Assembly: GCA_964418325.1 (NCBI GenBank)
Contig: CAYQLC010000014.1
Coordinates: forward strand, 1 to 43,331
DNA: 43,331 nucleotides
DNA from: IMCC26077 sp964418325
GTDB lineage: Bacteria > Actinomycetota > Actinomycetes > Nanopelagicales > Nanopelagicaceae
Reading direction: 5' to 3'
Numbering within the stretch: the stretch's first letter is position 1; every line of letters starts with the position of its first letter. The notes under the pieces are model-generated. The model worked only from the letters and a program-made list of their open reading frames with translations, had not been told where the DNA came from and ran no database searches. Position numbers and translations under genes: made by a program. Below, in pieces: positions 26,438 through 35,246 of the stretch.

Positions 26438-26660
26438 CTCCTGGCTTTCGTTAACGTTCGACAATCAGCCAGCAGGACGGCGCACTCGGGTGAGCGGGCC
26501 GCGGTACCACCTGCCTTATCGAACCCCGTAACTTGCGCCACGAAGTGCGATCTCTTCTCGACATAACTCGGTTCTAGTCAGGAGGAGTACAACCCATCCC
26601 TTTCTTCCGATCTGCTCTCGAGGTGATGGCCTCGATCCTGGCGCAGTGACTCAACATCCT
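26438..26660 (-). ncRNA. T-box riboswitch (Ile), translational type, in the ileS leader
   Basis: Read on the minus strand. The T-box AGGTGGTACCGCG is at 26512-26500. An antisequestrator folds with canonical geometry: helix A1 pairs 26510-26514 with 26472-26476, a 7-nt bulge TGGTACC (26509-26503) can bind the tRNA acceptor end, and helix A2 pairs 26498-26502 with 26477-26481. The bulge base T fits discriminator A of tRNA-Ile. The alternative sequestrator pairs TCCT (26477-26474) with AGGA of the ribosome binding site (26442-26439) and GGCT (26470-26467) with AGCC (26446-26443). The two folds exclude each other. The candidate specifier is ATC, an Ile codon, at 26627-26625 in the loop of a short CGAGG/CCTCG stem, as in the ultrashort stem I of actinobacterial ileS leaders. 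Weak promoter candidates are TTAAAC (26694-26689) and TATGAC (26670-26665). Confidence 0.92.
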
Positions 26661-26749
26661 TTATGTCATAGGGCGTTGAGCGCTCTCAGTTTAACCTGCT
26701 CTGGTCTTCATTTGAGAGCAAAAGGAGCGAAAAAAGGAGGAAAAGGGGC

Positions 26750-26755
26750 TACCCT
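26750..26755 (+). promoter_or_regulatory. Possible -10 box, leaderless DksA-like gene
   Basis: TACCCT ends 8 nt before the ATG at 26764. A purine-rich aaggagg lies further up, too far to act as a ribosome binding site for this ATG. The promoter would be divergent from that of ileS. Confidence 0.4.
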
Positions 26756-26763
26756 TCTCGCCC

Positions 26764-27733
26764 ATGGCACCTGCTAAGAAAAAAGCTCAGTCGAAAAGTA
26801 GCAAAGTAGCGAGCAACTCTCGTAAACCAGCCCAAAAATCAGCGCAGAAGCCAGCGAAAAAGGCTCCCGCTAAGAAGCTAGCCCAGAAACCTGCCCANNN
26901 NNNNNNNNNNNNNNNNNNNNNNNNNNNNNNNNNNNNNNNNNNNNNNNNNNNNNNNNNNNNNNNNNNNNNNNNNNNNNNNNNNNNNNNNNNNNNNNNNGAA
27001 GGCTCCAGCTAAGAAGGCTCCAGCTAAGAAGGCTCCAGCTAAGAAGGCTCCAACCAAGAGTTCAGTTGCAGCGCCTAAGGGTCGACCATTCCCCAAGAAA
27101 GCTGCGCCCGCGCCGGCAGCACCGACGAGTAAGGCTGCGAAGGAGGGCAAGGATAATAGGGAGAATAAGGAGAGCAAAGAGCCAAAGGGCAGTAGCGCAG
27201 GTAAGTCATCGTCAAGCTCTTTAGCAAGCAGCTCTGCTAGCGCCGCCAATGATGGTTTCCAACGCCGCTTACTTCTGCCTCCGCCGCCCAAAGTGGAACG
27301 TAAGAGCAAGCATGCCTTGAAGCCCTTGCGTGATATTCCTACCCCGTTGGTGGTCGCGGGTACTGAGAATCCATGGAGCAAAGATGAGCTCAAAGAGATG
27401 AAGGCGCGGCTGACTAAAGACCTTGCTACTTATAAGCAAGAACTTGCCGCTGCTGAAGCCCAGGCGGCAGAGCTGTTGCAGGACTCTAGTGATGGTGCTG
27501 GTGATGATCAGGCTGATGCCGGTACGAAGACCTTTGAGCGTGAACATGAATTGTCGTTGGTATACAACGCGCAAGATTTAGTTCTTCAAACGGAACTAGC
27601 GTTGGCACGAATAGCAGCGGGAACGTACACCAAGTGCGAGCTCTGTGGAAACCCGATTGGCAAAGCTCGCCTTCAGGTATTCCCGCGCGCAACGTTATGC
27701 ATGCTCTGCAAACAGAAAGAGGAGCGTCGCTAA
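26764..27733 (+). CDS. DksA/TraR-type zinc-finger protein with Lys/Ala-rich N-terminus (interrupted by a gap)
   Basis: The N-terminus is a low-complexity tail of Lys, Ala and Pro with KKAPA-like repeats, resembling histone H1 or HU tails. After a Ser/Glu/Lys-rich spacer comes a coiled-coil region (WSKDELKEMKARLTKDL) with acidic DDQADAG near its tip, then a C4 zinc finger. The cysteine codons are at 27635, 27644, 27698 and 27707, giving CxxC-x17-CxxC. Such proteins bind RNA polymerase in E. coli (DksA, TraR); that role, and DNA or RNA binding by the tail, are inferred. The 100-N gap shifts the frame as displayed. The two sides join in frame if the true gap is a multiple of 3. A homologue sits between ileS and lspA in other actinobacteria. 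Confidence 0.82.
26898..26997. other. Assembly gap (100 N) in the repeat of the DksA-like gene
   Basis: The run lies at the edge of a 15-bp tandem repeat, so repeat collapse is the likely cause. The codon split across it (ca before, g after) gives Gln, and the reading frames on both sides match if the true length is divisible by 3. Confidence 0.95.
26999..27058 (+). repeat. 15-bp tandem repeat encoding KAPAK units
   Basis: aaggctccagctaag is present three times exactly (26999-27013, 27014-27028, 27029-27043), then once with changes (27044-27058). Related, diverged units lie before the gap. The true copy number is unknown because the array runs into the N run. Confidence 0.9.
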
Positions 27734-28215
27734 TTCGCACATCACATTGGCGGATTATCCTCAGCGTTGCGCTCGCCGTTTATCTTCTCGACCTAGTAAC
27801 GAAAATCTGGGCGGTTGCCTCCCTCGAGGGTAGGCCGACTCAATATGTACTAGGAAAGTTTCTGCGATGGGAGTTTGCGCGAAATCCTGGAGCTGCATTC
27901 AGTTCTTTCACTGGAGCCACCTTTGCGCTCACTCTCATCAGTATCGCGGTGTTGTTATACCTTTCTATTAGGACGCCACAGGTTTCTGTCCGTGCATGGA
28001 GCTACCCATGGGGCGCTCTTGCCGGAGGCGTGCTTGGAAATCTCACCGATCGAATTTTCCGGGACCCTGCCCCATTTCGAGGTCACGTCGTTGATTGGAT
28101 TGGAGTGCCAAATTGGGCGCTCTTCAACATTGCTGATTCTGCAATCGTGCTCTCTGTGCTGACGATGGCCATTCTCTCGTGGCGAGGCGGTACTTATCGA
28201 GGGAATCCTGCGTGA
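27697..28215 (+). CDS. lspA: Lipoprotein signal peptidase (signal peptidase II)
   Basis: Inner-membrane aspartyl protease that removes signal peptides from prolipoproteins; four hydrophobic helices. DLVTKIWAV, the FARNPGAAFSSF loop, GNLTDRIFR and FNIADSAIVL are LspA signatures, and the last two hold the catalytic Asp pair. The start is uncertain. The ATG at 27697 (172 aa) overlaps the upstream gene by 37 nt and has no good ribosome binding site. AGAGGAG at 27718-27724 is ideally spaced for a non-canonical ATT at 27733, but that motif also encodes the end of the upstream protein. The 3' end overlaps rluD. Confidence 0.92.
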   Translation: MHALQTERGASLIRTSHWRIILSVALAVYLLDLVTKIWAVASLEGRPTQYVLGKFLRWEFARNPGAAFSSFTGATFALTLISIAVLLYLSIRTPQVSVRAWSYPWGALAGGVLGNLTDRIFRDPAPFRGHVVDWIGVPNWALFNIADSAIVLSVLTMAILSWRGGTYRGNPA

Positions 28216-29162
28216 TTGAAAGTAGCGAGAGCAAGCAGTTTCGGAGCCTTGAGATTCCCGAAGGTCTTGATGGCGAGCGAGTTGATGTTGCGCTCGCGCG
28301 CGCTCTTGGTTTCTCTCGCACCATGATTGCCACCGCGGCTGAAAATGGAGGCATCACTGTTAATGGGAAACAAGTGGACAAGTCAGCTCGTTTAACAGCC
28401 GGTGATGTGATTGAAATTGAAATAGTCCAACAACCTGTGCGCGGTCCAAATATTGAAGTTTCCGATCTCGAAGAGTTGAGCATCGTCTATTCTGATGATG
28501 ACATCATCGTCATTGATAAACCATTAGGTGTTGCAGCGCACCCAAGTATCGGTTGGAGCGGCCCTACTGTGGTGGGAATTCTGATGGCTCGCGGCATCAC
28601 ACTCTCGAAATTAGCGCCACCGGAGCGAGCTGGAATTGTTCATCGTTTGGATGTAGGGACATCCGGTTTGATGGTGGTTGCAAAGTCTGATCGTGCGTAT
28701 CAATCTCTCAAGGAGCAATTTCGTTCGCGCACTGTAAGAAAGATCTATCATGCAATCGTGCAAGGCCACCCAGATCCCACTCGAGGAACGATTGATGCTC
28801 CGATTGACCGGCATCCACGAGATGAGTTTAAGTTCGCTGTGGTCGCAGACGGAAAGCCAAGTATCACTCACTATCAAACGCTGGAGAGTTTTGCTGGTGC
28901 GACATTGGTAGAAGTGGAGTTGGAAACCGGGCGCACGCATCAGATCCGAGTTCACTTTGCCGCGCTCCGACATCCTTTGATAGGCGATCTCATGTACGGA
29001 GCCGATCCGGTCTTTGCCAAGTCACTGGGCATCACCCGCCAGTGGCTACACGCCCATCGTTTGGCCTTTAGCCATCCTGCTGATGGCCAAGAGCGGAGCT
29101 TTTCCAGCGCCTATCCAGCCGATTTGGCAGCGGCTCTAGCCAGCCTACGTAACCAGTCTTAA
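28212..29162 (+). CDS. rluD: Ribosomal large subunit pseudouridine synthase, RluD family
   Basis: Pseudouridine synthase of the RluA/RluD family, 316 aa. An N-terminal S4 RNA-binding domain (GERVDVALARALGFSRTM to GDVIEIEI) is followed by the catalytic domain, with HRLDVGTSGLMVVAKS placing the nucleophile at Asp147. GRTHQIRVHFA and HPLIGDLMYG are further signatures. The GTG at 28212 overlaps the lspA stop (GTGA); an open frame extends 11 codons further inside lspA but would add no family sequence. The exact target uridines cannot be read from sequence. lspA-rluD adjacency is common in bacteria. Confidence 0.93.
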   Translation: MIESSESKQFRSLEIPEGLDGERVDVALARALGFSRTMIATAAENGGITVNGKQVDKSARLTAGDVIEIEIVQQPVRGPNIEVSDLEELSIVYSDDDIIVIDKPLGVAAHPSIGWSGPTVVGILMARGITLSKLAPPERAGIVHRLDVGTSGLMVVAKSDRAYQSLKEQFRSRTVRKIYHAIVQGHPDPTRGTIDAPIDRHPRDEFKFAVVADGKPSITHYQTLESFAGATLVEVELETGRTHQIRVHFAALRHPLIGDLMYGADPVFAKSLGITRQWLHAHRLAFSHPADGQERSFSSAYPADLAAALASLRNQS

Positions 29163-29171
29163 GCAAAGCGC

Positions 29172-29177
29172 TAAATT
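29172..29177 (+). promoter_or_regulatory. Possible -10 box, leaderless dnaE1
   Basis: TAAATT ends 8 nt before the GTG start of dnaE1. The spacer between them is pyrimidine-rich (tccc, ccc) and offers no ribosome binding site. Confidence 0.4.
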
Positions 29178-29185
29178 TCCCACCC

Positions 29186-32100
29186 GTGAGCACCCCCGAT
29201 TTCGTCCACCTCCACGTCCACACCGAGTACTCGATGCTCGATGGTGCGGCGCGAGTCAAGGAGTTAGTCGGCGAGGTCGCCAAGGTTGAGAATCCAGATG
29301 CGCGAGCAATCGCCATCACCGACCATGGCAATTTATTTGGTGCATACGAGTTCTATAAGAGCGCCAAAGCTGTCGGCGTCAAACCGATTATCGGAATTGA
29401 GGCGTACATTGCTCCAGGTTCACGCCATGACAGAAAGCGCGTTAAGTGGGCCGAGGGTGGCGAGGACGATGTCTCTGGTGGTGGCGCTTATACCCATATG
29501 ACCATCCTTGCGAGCAATAACACGGGGATGAACAATCTTTTCAAACTCTCTTCATTAGCCTCACTCGAGGGTTATTACTACAAACCTCGGATGGATCGAG
29601 AGTTGTTAGTGCAGTACTCCGCAGGTTTGATTGCGACGACGGGATGTCCTGGTGGTGAGATTCAGACGAGATTACGAATGGGTGACTACCCCGGGGCTCG
29701 GAAAGCCGCTGCTGACTATCAAGATATCTTCGGTAAAGAGAATTACTTCTTGGAGTTAATGGAACACGGTATCGAAATTGAGAAAAGAACCAGAGTTGAT
29801 TTACTAAAGCTCGCCAAAGACCTTAATTTACCGCTGCTTGCAACTAACGACCTGCACTATACGAAAAAAGAAGATGAACAGGCGCATGCTGCACTTCTCT
29901 GCATTCAGTCTGGATCCCTTCTTGCTGACCCGAAGAGATTTAAATTCGATAGTGATGAGTTCTACCTGAAATCTGCGCTGCAGATGCGCGAACTCTTTAG
30001 CGAAATCCCTGAGGCTTGCGATAACACCTTACTGATTGCGCAACGATGTGAAGTCTCATTCCGTGAGGGGGAGAATTTACTGCCACAGTTTCCAGTGCCC
30101 GCGGGCGAGAGCGAAGAATCATGGTTGGAGAAAGAGGTGGCCCGCGGTTTGGCGCACCGCTTTCCTGATGGAGTGCCGGAAGAGCACCTCAAGCGCGCTG
30201 CTTATGAAGTGCAAGTTATCTGTCAGATGGGCTTTCCCGGCTACTTCCTCGTGGTTGCAGATTTGGTGAATTACGCCCGCCAGCGAGGTATTCGAGTAGG
30301 TCCAGGTCGAGGCTCGGCAGCAGGCGCCGTCGTTTCGTATGCGCTGGGAATTACTGGGCTCGATCCGATTAAGCATGGCTTGCTCTTTGAACGCTTTCTC
30401 AACCCAGAGCGAATCTCCATGCCTGATATTGATTTGGATTTTGATGAGCGCCACCGCGGAGAGATGATCCAATACGCCACCTCACGATACGGCGAAGAGC
30501 GAGTTGCACAAATCATTACCTACGGCACAATCAAAGCAAAACAAGCAGTGAAAGATGCCACGAGAGTACTGGGCTTGCCTTATCTTGTGGGGGAGAAAAT
30601 AAATAAATCTCTACCACCATCAGTAATGGGTAAAGACATCTCGCTTTCAGGGATTTTCAATCCTGATGATGAGCGGTATATCGAAGCAGGCGAGGTACGC
30701 GCTCTCTACGATAGCGATGTTGATGCGAAACGAGTCATCGATACTGCACGTGGCCTTGAAGGGCTAAAGCGGCAGTGGGGTGTACATGCTGCAGGAGTCA
30801 TTCTTAGCAAAGAGCCACTTTTAGATGTAATCCCCATTCAGCGTCGCGAGGCAGATGGATCAATCATTACCCAGTTCGACATGGGTGCCTGCGAAGCTCT
30901 CGGCTTATTGAAGATGGACTTCCTTGGTCTGCGAAATCTCACCGTCCTCGATGATTGTCTGGCAAATATCAAGAGCAATCAAGGAATTACCTTCACGCTC
31001 GAGGAGCTCGCTCTCGATGACAAGAAAACTTATGAATTACTCTCACGCGGTGAAACCCTCGGAGTCTTTCAGCTAGATGGTGGACCCATGCGTTCACTAT
31101 TGCGCTCGCTGGCACCAGACTCCTTTGAGGATATCTCCGCAGTAATCGCCTTGTACCGACCCGGACCCATGGGCGCTAATGCCCACAATGATTACGCAGA
31201 TCGAAAGAATGGAAGAAAACCGGTAATCCCGATCCATCGGGAATTAGCGGAGCCGCTTGCTGAAATTCTTGGTGATACCTATGGATTAATCGTTTATCAA
31301 GAGCAAGTTATGGCGATAGCGCAGAAGCTTGCCGGCTTCTCCCTTGGTGGTGCAGATCTTTTGCGGCGCGCAATGGGCAAGAAGAAGAAGGAGATTCTCG
31401 ATAAGGAATACATCCCTTTTCAAGCGGGAATGCGTGAGCGGGGCTATTCGGATAATGCAATTTCTATGCTTTGGGAAATTCTTGTCCCGTTCTCAGATTA
31501 CGCTTTTAATCGAGCACATAGCGCCGGCTACGGCATGGTCTCATATTGGACTGCGTATCTGAAAGCGAATTATCCAACGGAGTACATGGCTGCGCTTCTG
31601 ACCAGTGTTCGAGACGATAAGGACAAGAGCGCTCTCTATTTGAGCGAATGTCGGCGTATGGGAATCAAGGTTCTGCCACCAGATGTCAACGAGTCGGAAT
31701 CTGATTACACCCCCAGAGGAAAGGACATCAGATTCGGTCTTGCTGCAATTCGAAATGTCGGCGAGGGCGCAGTTGAACTCATCAAAAAAGCTCGCGAAAG
31801 TAAAGACGCATTCACCTCCTTTGGAGATTTCTTGGCAAAGGTCGATGCACAAGTCTGTAATAAGAAAACTCTTGAATCGCTCATAAAAGGTGGCGCCTTT
31901 GACTCGCTTGGACATTCTCGTCGTGGCTTAATGACCATTTATCTTGAAGCACTCGATAGTATTTCTGAGACAAAACGTGCAGAAGCTATCGGACAATTCG
32001 ATTTATTCGGCGCCGCCAACGACAATCAGATTACGCAAATGGACTTGGACTATCCCGTCGACGAGTGGGATAAACGAACTCTCCTTGCGCATGAACGCGA

Positions 32101-32707
32101 GATGCTAGGACTTTACGTCTCAGATCACCCCCTGCTTGGCGTTGAATCACTACTTGCTTCACTGTCCGATAAGCCAATCAGTGCAATTTCTGGTGAGGAG
32201 AATTCGAGTTCACACAATGACGAGATTGTCACCATCGCTGGGTTGATCACGGGAATTCAGCGGAAAGTCACGCGGCAAGGTGCAGCTTGGGCGATTCTTA
32301 CGATTGAGGATCTCACCGGTGCAATTGATGTAATGGCCTTCTCAAACACTTACAACCAATATGCAACCATGATGGGTGAAGATGTAATTGTGCTTGTGAA
32401 GGGGAGAGTGGACCGGAGAGAAGAGGTTCCAAAGTTCGTCCTGATGGAGATGAGCCTTCCCGATTTGCATCAAGAGCGTAAGGGCCCACTAGTCATCACC
32501 TTGCCGCTGGCGCGTTGTACACCCCCCGTTGTAGAGCGGATGAAGGAGGTACTTCGCTCCCATCCGGGAACTACTGATGTCCACCTTCGACTTGAAAGCG
32601 CAACGGAGAACACCCTGCTCACCATCGACGAAGGATTGAAAGTTAGCGCAACTGCGAGCTTAAGCGCAGACCTGAAGGCGCTGCTTGGCCCTAATTGTCT
32701 TGCATAA
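29186..32707 (+). CDS. dnaE: DNA polymerase III alpha subunit (replicative)
   Basis: The main replicative polymerase subunit, 1173 aa. The PHP domain starts HLHVHTEYSMLDGAARV, keeping the metal-binding histidines. The palm has PDIDLDFDERHRGEM with Asp414 and Asp416, and KMDFLG with Asp578. GRGSAAGAVVSYALGIT is the nucleotide-handling region. QFDLF at about 937-941 is a good sliding-clamp binding motif, followed by an OB-fold domain (IVTIAGLITGIQRKVTRQGAAWAI). The complete PHP motif is compatible with PHP exonuclease proofreading as shown for mycobacterial DnaE1, but activity is inferred. The start is GTG at 29186 with no ribosome binding site. Confidence 0.96.
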   Translation: MSTPDFVHLHVHTEYSMLDGAARVKELVGEVAKVENPDARAIAITDHGNLFGAYEFYKSAKAVGVKPIIGIEAYIAPGSRHDRKRVKWAEGGEDDVSGGGAYTHMTILASNNTGMNNLFKLSSLASLEGYYYKPRMDRELLVQYSAGLIATTGCPGGEIQTRLRMGDYPGARKAAADYQDIFGKENYFLELMEHGIEIEKRTRVDLLKLAKDLNLPLLATNDLHYTKKEDEQAHAALLCIQSGSLLADPKRFKFDSDEFYLKSALQMRELFSEIPEACDNTLLIAQRCEVSFREGENLLPQFPVPAGESEESWLEKEVARGLAHRFPDGVPEEHLKRAAYEVQVICQMGFPGYFLVVADLVNYARQRGIRVGPGRGSAAGAVVSYALGITGLDPIKHGLLFERFLNPERISMPDIDLDFDERHRGEMIQYATSRYGEERVAQIITYGTIKAKQAVKDATRVLGLPYLVGEKINKSLPPSVMGKDISLSGIFNPDDERYIEAGEVRALYDSDVDAKRVIDTARGLEGLKRQWGVHAAGVILSKEPLLDVIPIQRREADGSIITQFDMGACEALGLLKMDFLGLRNLTVLDDCLANIKSNQGITFTLEELALDDKKTYELLSRGETLGVFQLDGGPMRSLLRSLAPDSFEDISAVIALYRPGPMGANAHNDYADRKNGRKPVIPIHRELAEPLAEILGDTYGLIVYQEQVMAIAQKLAGFSLGGADLLRRAMGKKKKEILDKEYIPFQAGMRERGYSDNAISMLWEILVPFSDYAFNRAHSAGYGMVSYWTAYLKANYPTEYMAALLTSVRDDKDKSALYLSECRRMGIKVLPPDVNESESDYTPRGKDIRFGLAAIRNVGEGAVELIKKARESKDAFTSFGDFLAKVDAQVCNKKTLESLIKGGAFDSLGHSRRGLMTIYLEALDSISETKRAEAIGQFDLFGAANDNQITQMDLDYPVDEWDKRTLLAHEREMLGLYVSDHPLLGVESLLASLSDKPISAISGEENSSSHNDEIVTIAGLITGIQRKVTRQGAAWAILTIEDLTGAIDVMAFSNTYNQYATMMGEDVIVLVKGRVDRREEVPKFVLMEMSLPDLHQERKGPLVITLPLARCTPPVVERMKEVLRSHPGTTDVHLRLESATENTLLTIDEGLKVSATASLSADLKALLGPNCLA

Positions 32708-32746
32708 TGGCGCTGTATTCATCCCTCATCCGTAATGGCTCTTGAG

Positions 32747-32752
32747 TAGAAT
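32747..32752 (+). promoter_or_regulatory. Possible -10 box, leaderless hisD and his-trp block
   Basis: TAGAAT ends 6 nt before the hisD GTG, so transcription would start at the start codon itself. No good -35 and no ribosome binding site are seen in the 51-nt spacer after dnaE. An ATG at 32751 is immediately closed by TGA and is not a start for hisD. Confidence 0.45.
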
Positions 32753-32758
32753 GAGCAA

Positions 32759-34075
32759 GTGAATTCCCCGCTAATTCGTGAGATTGATCTGAGTTCGGTC
32801 ATTACCTCATCGACTACCCGCGATGAGATCCGCGCATTAGTGCCGCGAGCCGCACTCGATGTTGCTGGTGCAATGAAAGATGTGCAAGCCATCATCGAGC
32901 AGGTGCGTACTGAAGGAGTTCAGGCTCTCATTGATTTGGGGGAGCGTTTTGATGGAATAAGACCGCAATCACTTCGAGTACCGGCAGCCGAACTTCAGAA
33001 CGCGCTCTCTCTTCTTGATTCCACTGTCCGTAGCGCCCTCATCGATTCGATAGAGCGAATCCGCACCGTTCATCAGCAACAGGTACGAAGCGATAAGAAC
33101 GTCACCGTAATCACAGGGGGAACCGTTCGTGAGCGCTGGGTTCCAGTCGATCGCGTTGGTCTTTATGTTCCTGGAGGGCGAGCGGTCTATCCAAGTAGCG
33201 TGATGATGAACGTGATCCCTGCGCAAATCGCGGGAGTTCGATCATTGGCAGTTGCCTCACCACCGCAACGTGAATTTGGGGGTTTGCCACATCCAACAAT
33301 TTTGGCAACGTGCGCACTGTTAGGAATCGATGAGGTTTACGCCGTTGGCGGCGCGCAGGCCATTGCCATGTTTGCTTATGGGGTTGGTTGCGAAGCCGTT
33401 GATATGATCACAGGGCCTGGCAATGTCTACGTTGCTGCGGCAAAACGAGCATTACGAGGTGTCATTGGTATTGACTCGGAAGCAGGACCAACTGAGATCA
33501 TCATTCTCGCCGACGATTCTGCAAACCCCGATTTCGTTGCGGCCGATCTCATTAGCCAAGCTGAACACGACACCATTGCTGCCGCTGTTTTGGTAACTAC
33601 TAGTAAGAATTTCGCAGCTGCTGTGCAAGATCGACTTCGCGAACGAGTGGGTAGAACTAAGCATCGCGAACGAATTGCCGCCGCGCTGGCTGGAATTCAG
33701 TCTGCAATAGTGACGGTTAACGATATAGAGCAAGGACTTCATGTTCTCAACGCTTACGCTGGTGAGCACGTCCAGATTCATACGAGAAATGCAGAGCATG
33801 ATGCTGAGAAGGTTCGCAGTGGCGGAGCAATATTCGTTGGGTCGTTCGCCCCAGTCTCACTCGGAGATTATTCGGCTGGCTCAAATCACGTCCTTCCCAC
33901 AGGGGGATGTGCCTGTCACTCAAGCGGTTTATCGGTACAGACTTTTCTCAAGGGATTGCATTTAGTCAATTACACAGAGGCTGCTCTTCGTGAAGTGGCC
34001 GATGTTGTGATCACTCTTGCAAATGCTGAAGATTTGCCGGCCCACGGTGAAGCGATTAAGGCGCGGTTCGAGTAA
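32759..34075 (+). CDS. hisD: Histidinol dehydrogenase
   Basis: Catalyses the last two steps of histidine synthesis, oxidising L-histidinol to histidine with NAD+; zinc enzyme, 438 aa. VGLYVPGGRAVYPSSVMMNVIPA, GGAQAIAMFAYG, DMITGPGNVYVAAAKR and the catalytic ISQAEHDT are strong signatures, and SAGSNHVLPTGG follows. It opens a his block on the plus strand. The stop overlaps the hisC start as TAATG. hisG and hisE are not in the window. Confidence 0.97.
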   Translation: MNSPLIREIDLSSVITSSTTRDEIRALVPRAALDVAGAMKDVQAIIEQVRTEGVQALIDLGERFDGIRPQSLRVPAAELQNALSLLDSTVRSALIDSIERIRTVHQQQVRSDKNVTVITGGTVRERWVPVDRVGLYVPGGRAVYPSSVMMNVIPAQIAGVRSLAVASPPQREFGGLPHPTILATCALLGIDEVYAVGGAQAIAMFAYGVGCEAVDMITGPGNVYVAAAKRALRGVIGIDSEAGPTEIIILADDSANPDFVAADLISQAEHDTIAAAVLVTTSKNFAAAVQDRLRERVGRTKHRERIAAALAGIQSAIVTVNDIEQGLHVLNAYAGEHVQIHTRNAEHDAEKVRSGGAIFVGSFAPVSLGDYSAGSNHVLPTGGCACHSSGLSVQTFLKGLHLVNYTEAALREVADVVITLANAEDLPAHGEAIKARFE

Positions 34076-35211
34076 TGATCAACGAGCGTAATGAAAAAAG
34101 CGCGACTAGTCGGTGGCCAGATTGGCTACCGCTTCGCGCTGACTTGCGCGACCAAACTCCATATGGTGCACCACAATTGGATGTGGCAACTCGATTAAAC
34201 ACCAACGAAAATCCCTTTGGACCCAGTAAAGCTTTAGTGAAGGATTTAGAGCGGGCGTTGAGCGATATTGGTGGAGGTTTGAATCGCTACCCTGATCGCG
34301 ATGCCATCGAGCTTCGACGAGCCCTCGCCCAATACATTAATCAACGCTCTGACACTACATTGTCAGAGTCAAATATCTGGGTGGCAAATGGCAGCAATGA
34401 AATCATCCAGAGCATCTTTTTAGCTTTTGGTGGAGCGACGAGAAGCGCTCTTGGGTTTGAACCTTCCTATTCCATGCATCAGAACATTTCGCGCGCAACA
34501 GGAACCACCTGGCTATCAGCGGCTCGATCAGTTGACTTCACGTTGAATGGTGAGAATGCTCGCCATTTTGTAGATCAAAATAAACCTCATTTGGTATTTC
34601 TTACCACTCCCAATAACCCAACGGGAACAATTACGCCCCTTGATGAGATTGTGAAACTGGCCCAAGAGTGTGCAGAGGTTGGCGCGCTGCTAGTTGTCGA
34701 TGAGGCGTACCAAGAATTTTCAGAAGAACCCAGCGCCGTTACGCTCATAGACAAACTTCCCAATATTGTTATCTGTCGAACTATGAGTAAGGCTTTCGCG
34801 TTTGCGGGAGCACGGGTTGGCTATCTCGTCGCACATCCATCCGTTATCGATGCCATGCTTTTGGTGCGACTGCCTTATCACTTGAGTAGTGCAACTCAAG
34901 CCTTGGCAATTGTTGCCCTCTCGTACTCCAGAGAACTGCTTGCAAATGTCGCCTTGCTGACTAAGGAACGAGTGCGCATGCGCAGGGAGCTGGAGCGACT
35001 TGGGGTGGCCTCGATGCCAAGTGGAGCGAATTTCTTCCTTTTTCAAGCCGGTGATCCGCGCGCTTTGTGGCAAGAGTTGCTCCACCATGGAATCTTGGTT
35101 CGCGATGTTGGTTTACCTGATTATCTAAGGGTCACTGTTGGGTCCCCCGAGGAGAACGACAGGTTCATCACTGCGCTGGGCAAGGCGCTAGGCCAGAGCC
35201 CTGCAGGGTAA
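34075..35211 (+). CDS. hisC: Histidinol-phosphate aminotransferase
   Basis: Pyridoxal phosphate enzyme that converts imidazole acetol phosphate to histidinol phosphate; 378 aa. The N-terminal LNTNENPFGPS is the HisC signature, VFLTTPNNPTGT binds the cofactor, and TMSKAFAFAGARVGY places the Schiff-base lysine at Lys239. It overlaps the hisD stop by 1 nt. A 35-nt spacer with TAAAAT (35209-35214) follows before hisB, so an internal promoter is possible. Confidence 0.95.
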   Translation: MINERNEKSATSRWPDWLPLRADLRDQTPYGAPQLDVATRLNTNENPFGPSKALVKDLERALSDIGGGLNRYPDRDAIELRRALAQYINQRSDTTLSESNIWVANGSNEIIQSIFLAFGGATRSALGFEPSYSMHQNISRATGTTWLSAARSVDFTLNGENARHFVDQNKPHLVFLTTPNNPTGTITPLDEIVKLAQECAEVGALLVVDEAYQEFSEEPSAVTLIDKLPNIVICRTMSKAFAFAGARVGYLVAHPSVIDAMLLVRLPYHLSSATQALAIVALSYSRELLANVALLTKERVRMRRELERLGVASMPSGANFFLFQAGDPRALWQELLHHGILVRDVGLPDYLRVTVGSPEENDRFITALGKALGQSPAG

Positions 35212-35246
35212 AATCCACCGGTAGTTATCGAGATCAAGGGGGCACG

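Noticed and set aside
26576..26657. Minus-strand reading frame in the ileS leader (ATG at 26657, Ile codons inside) that could be a leader peptide
   Set aside because: It has no correctly spaced ribosome binding site, and the T-box explains the region fully, including the Ile codon used as specifier.
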